A stretch of 41,196 bases of DNA from Lentisphaerae bacterium GWF2_49_21. GTDB lineage: Bacteria > Verrucomicrobiota > Lentisphaeria > Victivallales > GWF2-50-93. The stretch spans positions 1 to 41,196 of the forward strand of contig MHBH01000007.1 in the NCBI GenBank assembly GCA_001804805.1, given 5' to 3'. The first letter of the stretch is position 1; each line of letters starts with the position of its first letter. The notes under the pieces were generated by a model. It did no database searches and was not told the DNA's origin. It worked only from the letters and a program-made list of their open reading frames with translations. Made by a program: the position numbers and the translations under genes. Below are positions 34,113-41,190 of this stretch, piece after piece.

Positions 34113-34793
34113 TCAAGACCATAGGCTTTTTATATTTTCCTGAATATCCTCCTTTGTGACGTCGGCATATATGGTCGTGGTCTGGATTGAGGAATGCCCC
34201 AGTTGCTTCTGCAATCCCCTTAGATCGCGGTTTTTATGATAGTATTGGACTGCATAGCTGTGCCTAAGGGCATGGACGGACTTTCCATTTTTATATAGTC
34301 CAAGCACCTTTAAATACTTCTTGACCACCTGCTGGACAGCCTGACTTGTCCAATTTCCCCGCTGTCCCATGAACAAGTGATCATCCTTGTCTGTCCCTTC
34401 TCCTTGCCCTTGCTTCCACTTCAAAAAGGATCTGAGGTGCGTCTTGAGATGTTCAGGAATTTGAACCGCTCTTGATTTGGAGCCTTTGCCGTCACGGACA
34501 AAAAGCTCTGATTCGCCGTAGCCCGTCATAATGTCGCCGCACCTTATATTTGCGGTCTCCGACACGCGCAGGCCTGTTGATGTGAGAAGGTCTATTGCCA
34601 TCCATTCCCTGACACCTGTCACCTTGCCTCTTTCCAAGGCGGTCTCCGCACGCTCCCTTACTGAACGCCGGAGCAATTTGATCTGGAGATCGCTGTAATA
34701 CTTGATGTCTGGCATTGGCTTTGGCTTGCGCCTGCTGACATGCTTTTCCATTTTCAACTCGGGGAACTCGATGATTCTGGCCGCGGTTTCCAT
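34113..34793 (-). CDS. Small tyrosine recombinase/integrase
   Basis: A 226-residue protein consisting almost only of the catalytic domain. The residues of the family are all present: Arg in STGLRVSE, Lys in KGSKSRAV, His-x-x-Arg in HALRHS, His in LGHSSIQ and the nucleophile Tyr in TTTIYADV. The usual N-terminal SAM-like core-binding domain is missing, replaced by about 50 basic residues. The start at 34793 is uncertain, since the frame extends to 34826. It follows the serine recombinase's start by 37 bases on the same strand. It may resolve dimers or promote inversion rather than integrate the element. Confidence 0.88.
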   Translation of the reverse strand: METAARIIEFPELKMEKHVSRRKPKPMPDIKYYSDLQIKLLRRSVRERAETALERGKVTGVREWMAIDLLTSTGLRVSETANIRCGDIMTGYGESELFVRDGKGSKSRAVQIPEHLKTHLRSFLKWKQGQGEGTDKDDHLFMGQRGNWTSQAVQQVVKKYLKVLGLYKNGKSVHALRHSYAVQYYHKNRDLRGLQKQLGHSSIQTTTIYADVTKEDIQENIKSLWS

Positions 34794-35272
34794 AATACAT
34801 ATTCCTTTCATAAGTTGCATACCCATAGTAACTTATGACTAATATATTATGGGAAATGGAGGGATAAAAGCCGTGGATATGATTTTCTATTGAGTTTTTT
34901 AGGGGACTTCAAGCACCCTTTTGAATATGACAGAAAATCAAAAAAGGCTTAAACTCAATAGAATTCAATGATTATATATTGAGAATGGAGGTGTGAGGAG
35001 AATGTGGGATTGCTGGACACCATTAAAAACTTATTGGTAATATATTAATAAGCCTTCCTTATAATTCGGACGGGGGGCACCTTCAAGGGGTGTTTGAATG
35101 GTTTGATTTGGGGAAGCGGTAAGGGAGGATGTGAAAATCGCCCTTTTTTTCTCGCACTTCGCCACCCGTCAGGGAGTGTTAACTAAGCATACCTTATAAT
35201 TATACATATATATATATCTATAAATACCTATCTATCCCTTATACCATATTAACTAATAAGTTTTTAAATTCT
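34794..35272. other. AT-rich non-coding region with inverted repeats
   Basis: No gene is seen. It contains TTCTATTGAGTTT (34885-34897) and its exact complement (34951-34963), a nested GATTTTCT/AGAAAATC pair (34881-34888 with 34932-34939), and a third TATTGAG at 34977-34983 that could compete for pairing. Further right is an AT-rich repeat (35030-35066) that recurs at 39011-39049. A run of TA dinucleotides at about 35204-35220 and the 17-mer at 35247-35263 end the region. It has the make-up of a replication origin or recombination site. Confidence 0.6.
35247..35263. repeat. 17-bp repeat TATTAACTAATAAGTTT (left copy)
   Basis: The same 17 bases recur exactly at 38975-38991. This copy lies just beyond the 3' end of the polymerase-like gene. 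Part of it, CTAATAAG, is the complement of CTTATTAG found at the start of the neighbouring AT-rich repeat. Confidence 0.75.
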
Positions 35273-36676
35273 TCATGTGGATTCTTTGACTTCGCAGTCA
35301 AAACCACCAGTATGATGTTTATAGGTGCTTTCCATGACCTGCTTAAGCTCGGTAGAATATTTTGCCTGAACAATAAAACTGTCATGGACGGGAAGGATCG
35401 GAATACCCTTGTCGATGAAATGTGAAACTATATCCAGAGCTATCTTCGCATCCTTATTCATAAGCTTGAGGCCAGCTCTACTAAAGAAGTATTCTTTTAT
35501 CCGCTCGTGCTTCTGCTTGAATTTATCAATGATCTTTCTGACAGTAAGTCTATTGGAATCCAATATCAGCTTCATTCCATAATCATCCATAAGCATTTTA
35601 TTGCCCGCCCTTATGGCCTGTGTTTCAGTTGCACTGTTTATCATTCGTAGCAGTATTAGTTTTAAGATGCCCCGAAGCTCATAGTTGTCTGAAATAAGGG
35701 TATATGGATCTTTGGGGAATTGTATACTTTTGTCAGCATACATCAGCATTAAATGATATCCGCTGAAGTCCATTTCAATTCCTTTCTGACTGCCAATAAA
35801 TATTTCCTTTCTTTCCTTCCTTTTTATTTGTTGCTGTCCGTGTCTTGTATATAGCCGACCTCCCAATTCAAAGCTTGAATTATTGTATACAGCATGAAGA
35901 CTGGGATATAGCTTTCTCCTATATCCATCCGTATCTGTGTACCAGATACTATAACTTGCATTAAGGGTGTTTGCCTTTTTTAAGCGTTCCCTGACTCCAT
36001 TTGTCAATTCGGTATCGTCGTATTGCTTGTATTTTTTATTTTCATCTCGCAGAACAACCAGTTCCACAGGTTCATACTTGTAGAGATCATCTCCTATGCT
36101 TATACCCGTGGATTTTGCCATATTAAGAAGTTTGTCTGTAGGCCATATTCTGCTCAGCCAAGCTTTTCCATTTTGGAAATGTTTACCTTTTTCCTTTTCA
36201 ATTAATCCTTCATTTTCAAGTTCGTCGAGTATTGCTTTTAAGGTTGTGTATCCTATGAAATTATATCTATTAACCGGATATTTGTTGGGGCTCTTGTTCA
36301 GGGCAACAGTATTTTTGCCTTGGCTCAAGGCAAAGAGGAGATTGGCAATCAATATTCTGACAAGCTTAATTTTGCTGTCTTCCTTGTAGACCTTGTTTAT
36401 ATTTAGGCCATTATATACGCGGCGGCATAGACGATCTATTTCTTTACGTTCCTTTATTTCATTTGCAAAATCTATGCCAGCGTCAAATATAATATTATTG
36501 CCCAGACGTTTTGCCTTCTTTTTACTTTTATATTCATCTGTTGCTGCCCTTCGTGCGAGATATGCCCTCATGGCATTTTTTATATAGCTCACACTGCGGT
36601 TGTCTTCTATCAGGGGTGAATGGATGGAGTTCATCTTTAAAGATATATCGACTGCTTTTGGATATTTTGTTCTCAC
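35273..36676 (-). CDS. Short family-A-polymerase-like protein with winged-helix region
   Basis: A 467-residue protein with a DNA-binding-like segment (about 138-166, YTTLKAILDELENEGLIEKEKG, winged-helix type) and a C-terminal half showing polymerase family A signatures. Motif A is GIEMDFSGYH with Asp303. A motif-B-like helix is RGILKLILLRMINSAT with Arg335 and Lys339. Motif C is PVHDSFIV with Asp432. A thumb or primer-binding domain and the exonuclease of Pol I are absent. Such short polymerases occur in mobile elements and are usually annotated hypothetical. It may replicate the element or fill gaps. GTG 36676 or ATG 36634 could be the start; neither has a strong ribosome site. Confidence 0.7.
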   Translation of the reverse strand: MRTKYPKAVDISLKMNSIHSPLIEDNRSVSYIKNAMRAYLARRAATDEYKSKKKAKRLGNNIIFDAGIDFANEIKERKEIDRLCRRVYNGLNINKVYKEDSKIKLVRILIANLLFALSQGKNTVALNKSPNKYPVNRYNFIGYTTLKAILDELENEGLIEKEKGKHFQNGKAWLSRIWPTDKLLNMAKSTGISIGDDLYKYEPVELVVLRDENKKYKQYDDTELTNGVRERLKKANTLNASYSIWYTDTDGYRRKLYPSLHAVYNNSSFELGGRLYTRHGQQQIKRKERKEIFIGSQKGIEMDFSGYHLMLMYADKSIQFPKDPYTLISDNYELRGILKLILLRMINSATETQAIRAGNKMLMDDYGMKLILDSNRLTVRKIIDKFKQKHERIKEYFFSRAGLKLMNKDAKIALDIVSHFIDKGIPILPVHDSFIVQAKYSTELKQVMESTYKHHTGGFDCEVKEST

Positions 36677-36840
36677 GCTCGCTACTCTTTTTGGAATGGC
36701 CGAATGTATCTTGAAGAATACTTTTATTATTACAACTCACAATTATATTACTCATGTTCTTTTAAATCAAATAATTACGTGGCTTTTGACAGGCGTTTCA
36801 ATTAGAAAACTGGTAATTTTCGAGAATAGGAAATGATGTC

Positions 36841-36937
36841 AGAGGGCACGCCCTCCCTTGGGCGTGTTCCTTCTGCATTCCTATTCAGGCATACCAGTGC
36901 CTCTAATTGAGTGTGGTTGGGATGCGCCCTCTTTTTT
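36841..36937 (+). ncRNA. Candidate structured RNA with intrinsic terminator
   Basis: The segment folds as a three-way junction. The closing stem AGAGGGC (36841-36847) pairs with GCCCTCT (36926-36932) and is followed by five T residues. Inside are a 7-bp hairpin CACGCCC/GGGCGTG (36847-36866) and a 5-bp hairpin AGGCA/TGCCT (36887-36902). It lies between the polymerase-like gene and the zinc-ribbon gene. It may be a small antisense or copy-control RNA, or simply a terminator-like leader. No clear promoter was found, although TTGACA occurs at 36786-36791. Confidence 0.45.
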
Positions 36938-37003
36938 GGAAATATTCCATCCAAGATGCCTGTCATAGGCTGATAGACTAACCAAAGAAAAGAGGGGGTA
37001 GTT

Positions 37004-37660
37004 ATGAATAAGTCAAAGCAAAATGTTGAAGTCATATGTGACAAATGCAAAAATACGCTCGTGGTGGATGACGAATCTTGGTTCGGGCAGGATGCATATT
37101 GTCCTAATTGCAACAATGAGGTATATATCCCGTTTCCTGAGCCTGATGAGCTTAAAACATCGATTCAGGCGAAGCAGGACGCTTCATATGCTTCGGACAC
37201 CAAGAGATGTCCTTATTGCAAGGAGGATATAAAGAAGGACGCAATAAAGTGCAAACATTGCGGAGAAATGCTTGATGGAAAACCTAAAGAAAAAATTGCA
37301 ATCCCGCAACAAGTAGCCCCGCAACAAGTAGTCCATGGGAACGTTATTATAAAATTTAGACCTTTTCCCCTCCTTATTGCATGGGTGGGGGCAATAATGC
37401 TATGCACTACTGGCTTTGACATGCGTCAGCATATCTCTCCTGCAATAGCGGACATATTAGGATTCTTGGCGAAGACATTAGATCTTCCAATAACAATATT
37501 TGGAACACCAGCAGGGCCAATATACGCATTTATATTTTTACTTATCTGTTCACCAGTGTTTCGTTATTCCGCCTGTTCTGTTTGCGGAGAGAAAGTCGAA
37601 ATGGTAAATATCGAAAAGAATATTCACGTTTGCCCGTCCTGCAATGCGGTACTGTCATAA
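37004..37660 (+). CDS. Zinc-ribbon membrane protein of unknown function
   Basis: A 218-residue protein with three zinc-ribbon-type Cys sets: CDKC...CPNC near the start, CPYC...CKHC at about 70-88, and CSVC...CPSC at the end. Two hydrophobic helices (about 124-142 and 172-186) lie between the second and third. The ribbons should face the cytoplasm on both sides of a hairpin in the membrane. GAGGGGG precedes the ATG. It starts a run of three small genes in the element, none with a known function. Confidence 0.75.
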   Translation: MNKSKQNVEVICDKCKNTLVVDDESWFGQDAYCPNCNNEVYIPFPEPDELKTSIQAKQDASYASDTKRCPYCKEDIKKDAIKCKHCGEMLDGKPKEKIAIPQQVAPQQVVHGNVIIKFRPFPLLIAWVGAIMLCTTGFDMRQHISPAIADILGFLAKTLDLPITIFGTPAGPIYAFIFLLICSPVFRYSACSVCGEKVEMVNIEKNIHVCPSCNAVLS

Positions 37661-37683
37661 AGGAATATAAAGGGTGAAGCGAC

Positions 37684-38157
37684 ATGGGGACTTTTATAAC
37701 AGTTTCAATTATGCTTATAGGATTGATGATACTGATAGGGTTGCTTAGGAAAAAACCAAACATAGAAGGAGTTGTTGACTACAGAGCTGAAGGGAGCATC
37801 AATGATAGAAATAGAGTTTTAGACGTTCATTTTCATTATCAATCAGAGATTGAGATTTATTATAAAGACAGGGATTCTTCACAAGGCAGTCTCGAAAAAG
37901 CTATTACTGCTTGCGAGCAACAGATCGCTATATCAAGAGAGGTGGCATCGGCTTGGAAAAAGGAATATAAAGATTCCCTGCCAAGGCATAAAGGGTTTGA
38001 GCAATTGGCAATAATCAGAGAAAAGCAAAATAATTATGAGGAAGCCATTCGAGTTTGCGAGCAAGCTATGAAGCAAGGCTGGGATGGTGACTGGAAGAAA
38101 AGGATTCAACGTTGCAGGAAGCGTATGGCAAAGAGCCTAACGAAATGTTCCAGCTGA
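37684..38157 (+). CDS. Small membrane-anchored helical (TPR-like) protein
   Basis: A 157-residue protein with one N-terminal transmembrane helix (about 4-22) and a helical soluble part. The part includes SLEKAITACEQQIAISREVA and YEEAIRVCEQAMKQGW, a spacing that suggests one or two tetratricopeptide-like repeats. It follows the zinc-ribbon gene by 23 bases, so both probably share a transcript. No specific function is recognised. Confidence 0.65.
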   Translation: MGTFITVSIMLIGLMILIGLLRKKPNIEGVVDYRAEGSINDRNRVLDVHFHYQSEIEIYYKDRDSSQGSLEKAITACEQQIAISREVASAWKKEYKDSLPRHKGFEQLAIIREKQNNYEEAIRVCEQAMKQGWDGDWKKRIQRCRKRMAKSLTKCSS

Positions 38158-38168
38158 TCAGCTTCATT

Positions 38169-38871
38169 GTCTTTTATGGACTAAAGAGGCTTGCTATTGA
38201 TAAAGGTAAGAATAGGAGGAAAATATGAAAAAGTTCAATTGTGATATCCAAGGGCATCTTGTGGTCTTATCTCATGCCATAATACTCGCTAGAATGTTAT
38301 CAAAAACAGATTCCGAAAGGGAACATCTGTTCGACTTGATGGATGCTGTCCATAATACGCCCAGTTATATATCAAATCCTGAATCTTGGGGTGCCGATTA
38401 CATATCTGCATACTATGCCCCGTATGATAAAAAGTGGGGCAGGAAATATGGCTCTCTTGTCAATATGCATTTGAAGTCTTCTGGTTTGCATGAGGACTGA
38501 ATCTCTTTTTATGGATCATAGAGCCTTCCCTTTTTATGAGCCAGCATATGATATGCTTTTTATGGGCTAATGCCGTTGACTGCTATTACACGAGAATTCT
38601 TTTTATGGACAAAAGTTCAAGCCATCAAAAACTCTATTTGTACACCGTTTCCTTTGATTTTATGGGGCTTTAGGGTATTGGATATACATCAGCTTAAAAA
38701 CCATGGTACTCTTGTTGTAAATGGTGATTTCCCATATCCCCTTATTTTTATGGGATAACTTCCAATATCAGCAGTTATACAGGAGTTCCTTTTTATGGAC
38801 TAGGGCTCCTAGCTGCTAAAAACGTGTTTTGAGGCGGATTCTTCAGCGTTTTCATGGTTTTATGGGAAAGG
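38169..38871 (+). repeat. Array of nine degenerate TTTTTATGGRCTA motifs
   Basis: Copies begin near 38171, 38505, 38531, 38557, 38599, 38658, 38745, 38790 and 38858, all in the same orientation. The core TTTTATG is invariant; GGACTA or GGGCTA follows in the best copies. Spacing is irregular (25 to 87 bases after the first gap), so it is not a CRISPR array. Most of the stretch from 38501 to 39085 has no gene. Confidence 0.65.
38225..38500 (+). CDS. Hypothetical protein of 91 residues
   Basis: Not recognised. The start is well supported by AGGAGG eight bases upstream. The protein is mostly helical, without membrane segments, with a C-terminal aromatic-rich part (SWGADYISAYYAPYDKKWG). A copy of the TTTTATGGACTA motif lies 40 bases upstream and others begin directly after its stop, so it is embedded in the motif array. 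Confidence 0.6.
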   Translation: MKKFNCDIQGHLVVLSHAIILARMLSKTDSEREHLFDLMDAVHNTPSYISNPESWGADYISAYYAPYDKKWGRKYGSLVNMHLKSSGLHED

Positions 38872-38974
38872 GCATGGGGCTTAATGAAAAATTGCAGTAT
38901 TCCGCTTGTAAATGATAGGAATTGATAGGATTAAGGCTGTCCCATAGCCATAAATTGTCTTTGAAGTAGTTTAT

Positions 38975-39049
38975 TATTAACTAATAAGTTTCTTGTCATC
39001 AGCTTAAATTCTTATTAGTAATATTATAATAAAGCCTTACCCTTATTTT
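38975..39049. repeat. Right copies of the 17-mer and the AT-rich repeat
   Basis: TATTAACTAATAAGTTT at 38975-38991 is identical to 35247-35263. CTTATTAGTAATATTATAAT and the following GCCTTACCCTTAT (39011-39049) align with 35030-35066. The two parts together also form an imperfect inverted repeat, CTAATAAG/CTTATTAG. Confidence 0.7.
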
Positions 39050-39085
39050 CCCCGCGCTTTAACTTGTATCACTTTCCGCTTTTAG

Positions 39086-39128
39086 TCAGGCCTTGAAAAG
39101 GGGCTTCATGATATTACCCTTATAGCTG
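39086..39128. repeat. 43-bp repeat with CCTTGAAAAGG (left copy)
   Basis: Aligns without gaps to 39806-39848: an identical CCTTGAAAAGG, then GATATTA and TAGCTG at matching positions. It lies just outside the 3' end of the metallophosphoesterase gene. Confidence 0.7.
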
Positions 39129-39135
39129 ACAATGA

Positions 39136-39684
39136 TCAGTTCCTGTCCGCAATATGTATTCGCTTGGAGCCATAAACTCCAATAACTCGCGTCTCGCCAA
39201 CTTGCGTCTCAATGTTCTCATGCTGATGCCCATGAATAAACAGCCGGGGCTTTGCGCGATGAATGTAATCAACAAAGGCTTGGAAACCAATATGAATTTC
39301 GTCGTCCTTGTCGTGAATCCCCTTTGGTGAATTGTGTGCGACGAAAACATCAACAGCCGGAAAAGATCTAAGCATGTGCCTAACCTCGGACTGTTCGTAA
39401 AGAAAGTGGCCTCGTGGTTTATATTTCCAAGAGCCGTTGAATCCACCGAAGAGCAGTCCTGTAAAACGCTCGACTTTGAAATGTAGATCTGTGATGGGAG
39501 AGGGAAATGCTCCTGCGCTGTCATGGTTGCCTTTGACGGCGAAAATACGCGAGGAGTGAGATTCCTTTGCTACCCTAAGGATCACATCGTCGGATAGGTC
39601 TCCACATGAAATTACAGCGTCAGTTAATTCGCTATCAGGTTGCTGGAAAAAGAAATTGTCATCGGCAATAACCAGAAGGTTCAT
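39136..39684 (-). CDS. Calcineurin-like metallophosphoesterase
   Basis: A 182-residue metallophosphoesterase-fold protein: SCGDLSDD, GNHD, VFVAHNSPKGIHD and HGHQH give motifs II to V of the family. The first motif, normally D-x-H near the N-terminus, is VIADDNFF, with no His, so one metal site may be altered. Targets of the family include phosphoesters in nucleic acids or nucleotides. The gene is flanked on both sides by related 43-bp repeats and opposes its neighbours, so it looks like an inserted cassette. A phage-defence or nucleotide-signalling role would be speculation. Confidence 0.85.
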   Translation of the reverse strand: MNLLVIADDNFFFQQPDSELTDAVISCGDLSDDVILRVAKESHSSRIFAVKGNHDSAGAFPSPITDLHFKVERFTGLLFGGFNGSWKYKPRGHFLYEQSEVRHMLRSFPAVDVFVAHNSPKGIHDKDDEIHIGFQAFVDYIHRAKPRLFIHGHQHENIETQVGETRVIGVYGSKRIHIADRN

Positions 39685-39805
39685 AAATTACCAACTTCCC
39701 ATATTTTCAATATAACCATAACCGCACATACACTATGAAATATAAAATAGGAAAACCTAAAATCAAATATTTAGCCTCAAAAGCTAAGGGTATGCCTCTT
39801 CTCAA

Positions 39806-39848
39806 CCAGACCTTGAAAAGGTGCTCCGCGATATTATTCTTGTAGCTG
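39806..39848. repeat. 43-bp repeat with CCTTGAAAAGG (right copy)
   Basis: Partner of 39086-39128, same orientation, 720 bases apart. It lies just ahead of the endonuclease gene and may contain its promoter region. Confidence 0.7.
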
Positions 39849-39871
39849 GATCAAATATAATTCAGGACGCT

Positions 39872-40813
39872 ATGATTAGGATTATTTCAGTTCTTCTTTT
39901 TATATTCTCAATATCTGGCTGGGCGCAGATCGAACTTCCCAAGTATGAAGCGAATGACCAGATTGTACGCCATTCTGCATATACCCTCAAATACAATGAA
40001 AAATATGAAGAGGCGGACTGGGTTGCCTACAAGCTCACCAAGTCAATGCTCATCACCAATACACCGGCAAAGAGGAAGAATGATTTCAAGCCTGATCCAT
40101 TAGTCCTCACGAAAAGTGCTGACACCCACGACTATGCCAGCAGTGGCTATGACAGAGGGCATCTTTGCCCTTCTGCTGATTTCAAGGCAGATCAGAAGTT
40201 GATGGATGAGACTTTCTTTATGTCCAATATGACACCCATGGAACATGATTTTAATTCTGGCAACTGGGAGGACTTGGAAGACCATGAACGGAGATGGGCT
40301 ATTGATAATGGGGAAATATATATTGTCACTGGGCCAATCCTAAAGGACGAACCGCAAGAGTACATTGGCAAGAAAAACAGGGTTGCTGTTGCCAAGCGAT
40401 TTTTTAAGGTCATCTTGGACTATAGGGAGCCAGAGCTCAAGATGATTGCCTTTGTTGTGCCACATAAGGGAGGGCTGGATGATATAAGCATATATGCCAT
40501 GACTGTTCGGGAAGCTGAAAAGATTACTGGCTTTGATTTCTTTTCGACTTTGCCCAAGGACATACAGGATAAGCTTGAAACGGAATTGGACTTTCAGAAA
40601 TGGGGATTGCATACACCTTCAACCAGATATAATCAAAAAGCTGAAACAGTATCAAATACGCCAGAGGCAAGACCACTGTCCCCACGTCCTCAAGGGGCTT
40701 CAAATGTGAATGAAGACCAGATTGTTTTATATGTCTTGGCAGGTCTCGGAATAGTATTGGTTGTCCTTGGAATCGTGATTTTTATTGGATTGAGGATGAA
40801 CAAAAGAAAATAA
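39872..40813 (+). CDS. Secreted, membrane-anchored DNA/RNA non-specific endonuclease
   Basis: A 313-residue nuclease of the NUC1/EndoG beta-beta-alpha metal family. A signal peptide (about 1-20) is followed by the catalytic DRGHLCPSADF motif (His as general base), then FFMSNMTPMEHDFNSGNWEDLE with the metal-binding Asn. The C-terminal end has a Pro/Ser-rich linker and one transmembrane helix (about 286-308) with a KRK stop. The catalytic domain should therefore face outside, tethered by its tail. ATG 39872 is chosen for the signal peptide; the frame extends to 39821. Role could be nutrient DNA uptake or defence against incoming DNA. Confidence 0.88.
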   Translation: MIRIISVLLFIFSISGWAQIELPKYEANDQIVRHSAYTLKYNEKYEEADWVAYKLTKSMLITNTPAKRKNDFKPDPLVLTKSADTHDYASSGYDRGHLCPSADFKADQKLMDETFFMSNMTPMEHDFNSGNWEDLEDHERRWAIDNGEIYIVTGPILKDEPQEYIGKKNRVAVAKRFFKVILDYREPELKMIAFVVPHKGGLDDISIYAMTVREAEKITGFDFFSTLPKDIQDKLETELDFQKWGLHTPSTRYNQKAETVSNTPEARPLSPRPQGASNVNEDQIVLYVLAGLGIVLVVLGIVIFIGLRMNKRK

Positions 40814-40987
40814 GGACGATATTAATTAGACATAAGGGAATTGAAAAATAAGTAACAGGAAATGCTTTTACTATATCATGCTTGAAGTCGGACTGTTATT
40901 AAGTAAATTGTTTATGTTCTGAATGTTTTCACAGCAATATTTGGATGAAGGGTTAAAAATAATTGAAATTATAATTCAGGGGATATT
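40814..40987. other. Short AT-rich gap
   Basis: No gene, repeat or terminator was recognised between the endonuclease and the small ORF. A TTGAAG/TAAATT pair with 16-base spacing (around 40883-40910) is a weak promoter candidate. Confidence 0.25.
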
Positions 40988-41122
40988 ATGAAGAATGAAA
41001 GAGTAACAGAGAATATTGTTAGAGATATTATAAGATCACTAAAATATAATAAAAATGAAATCTTAATAGAAGAGCAAAAGAGTCAAATTGAAGAAGTAAA
41101 AAGAGGTTCGTTTTCATTTTGA
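40988..41122 (+). pseudogene. Truncated ORF resembling the start of a restriction-modification protein
   Basis: A 44-residue frame with AGGGG ahead of its ATG. The protein begins MKNERVTENIVRD and continues with IEEQKSQIEEVKR, a pattern I associate with the N-termini of N6-adenine methylase or related type I/IIG restriction proteins, which continue for several hundred residues. Here TGA follows shortly after, and a tandem AATGTCC repeat comes 30 bases later. The likeness is from memory over a short stretch, so the assignment is weak; a stand-alone small protein is also possible. Confidence 0.35.
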
Positions 41123-41152
41123 GTGGGTAAACACACAAAATATAAAATAATT

Positions 41153-41190
41153 GAATGTCCAATATCCAACACGGAATGTCCAATGTCCAA
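41153..41190. repeat. Tandem GAATGTCCAATRTCCAA repeat
   Basis: GAATGTCCAATATCCAA (41153-41169) and GAATGTCCAATGTCCAA (41174-41190) differ at one position and have a 21-base period. A diverged relative on the other strand may be present near 22634-22660. It runs up to the window's right edge. Confidence 0.7.

Noticed and set aside
38570-38758. 62-codon frame in the motif array
   Set aside because: It has no ribosome site and includes several copies of the repeated motif; composition is like the surrounding non-coding DNA.
38169-38871. CRISPR-like array
   Set aside because: The repeated unit is only about 12-14 bases, spacing varies from 25 to over 300 bases and there are no cas genes.
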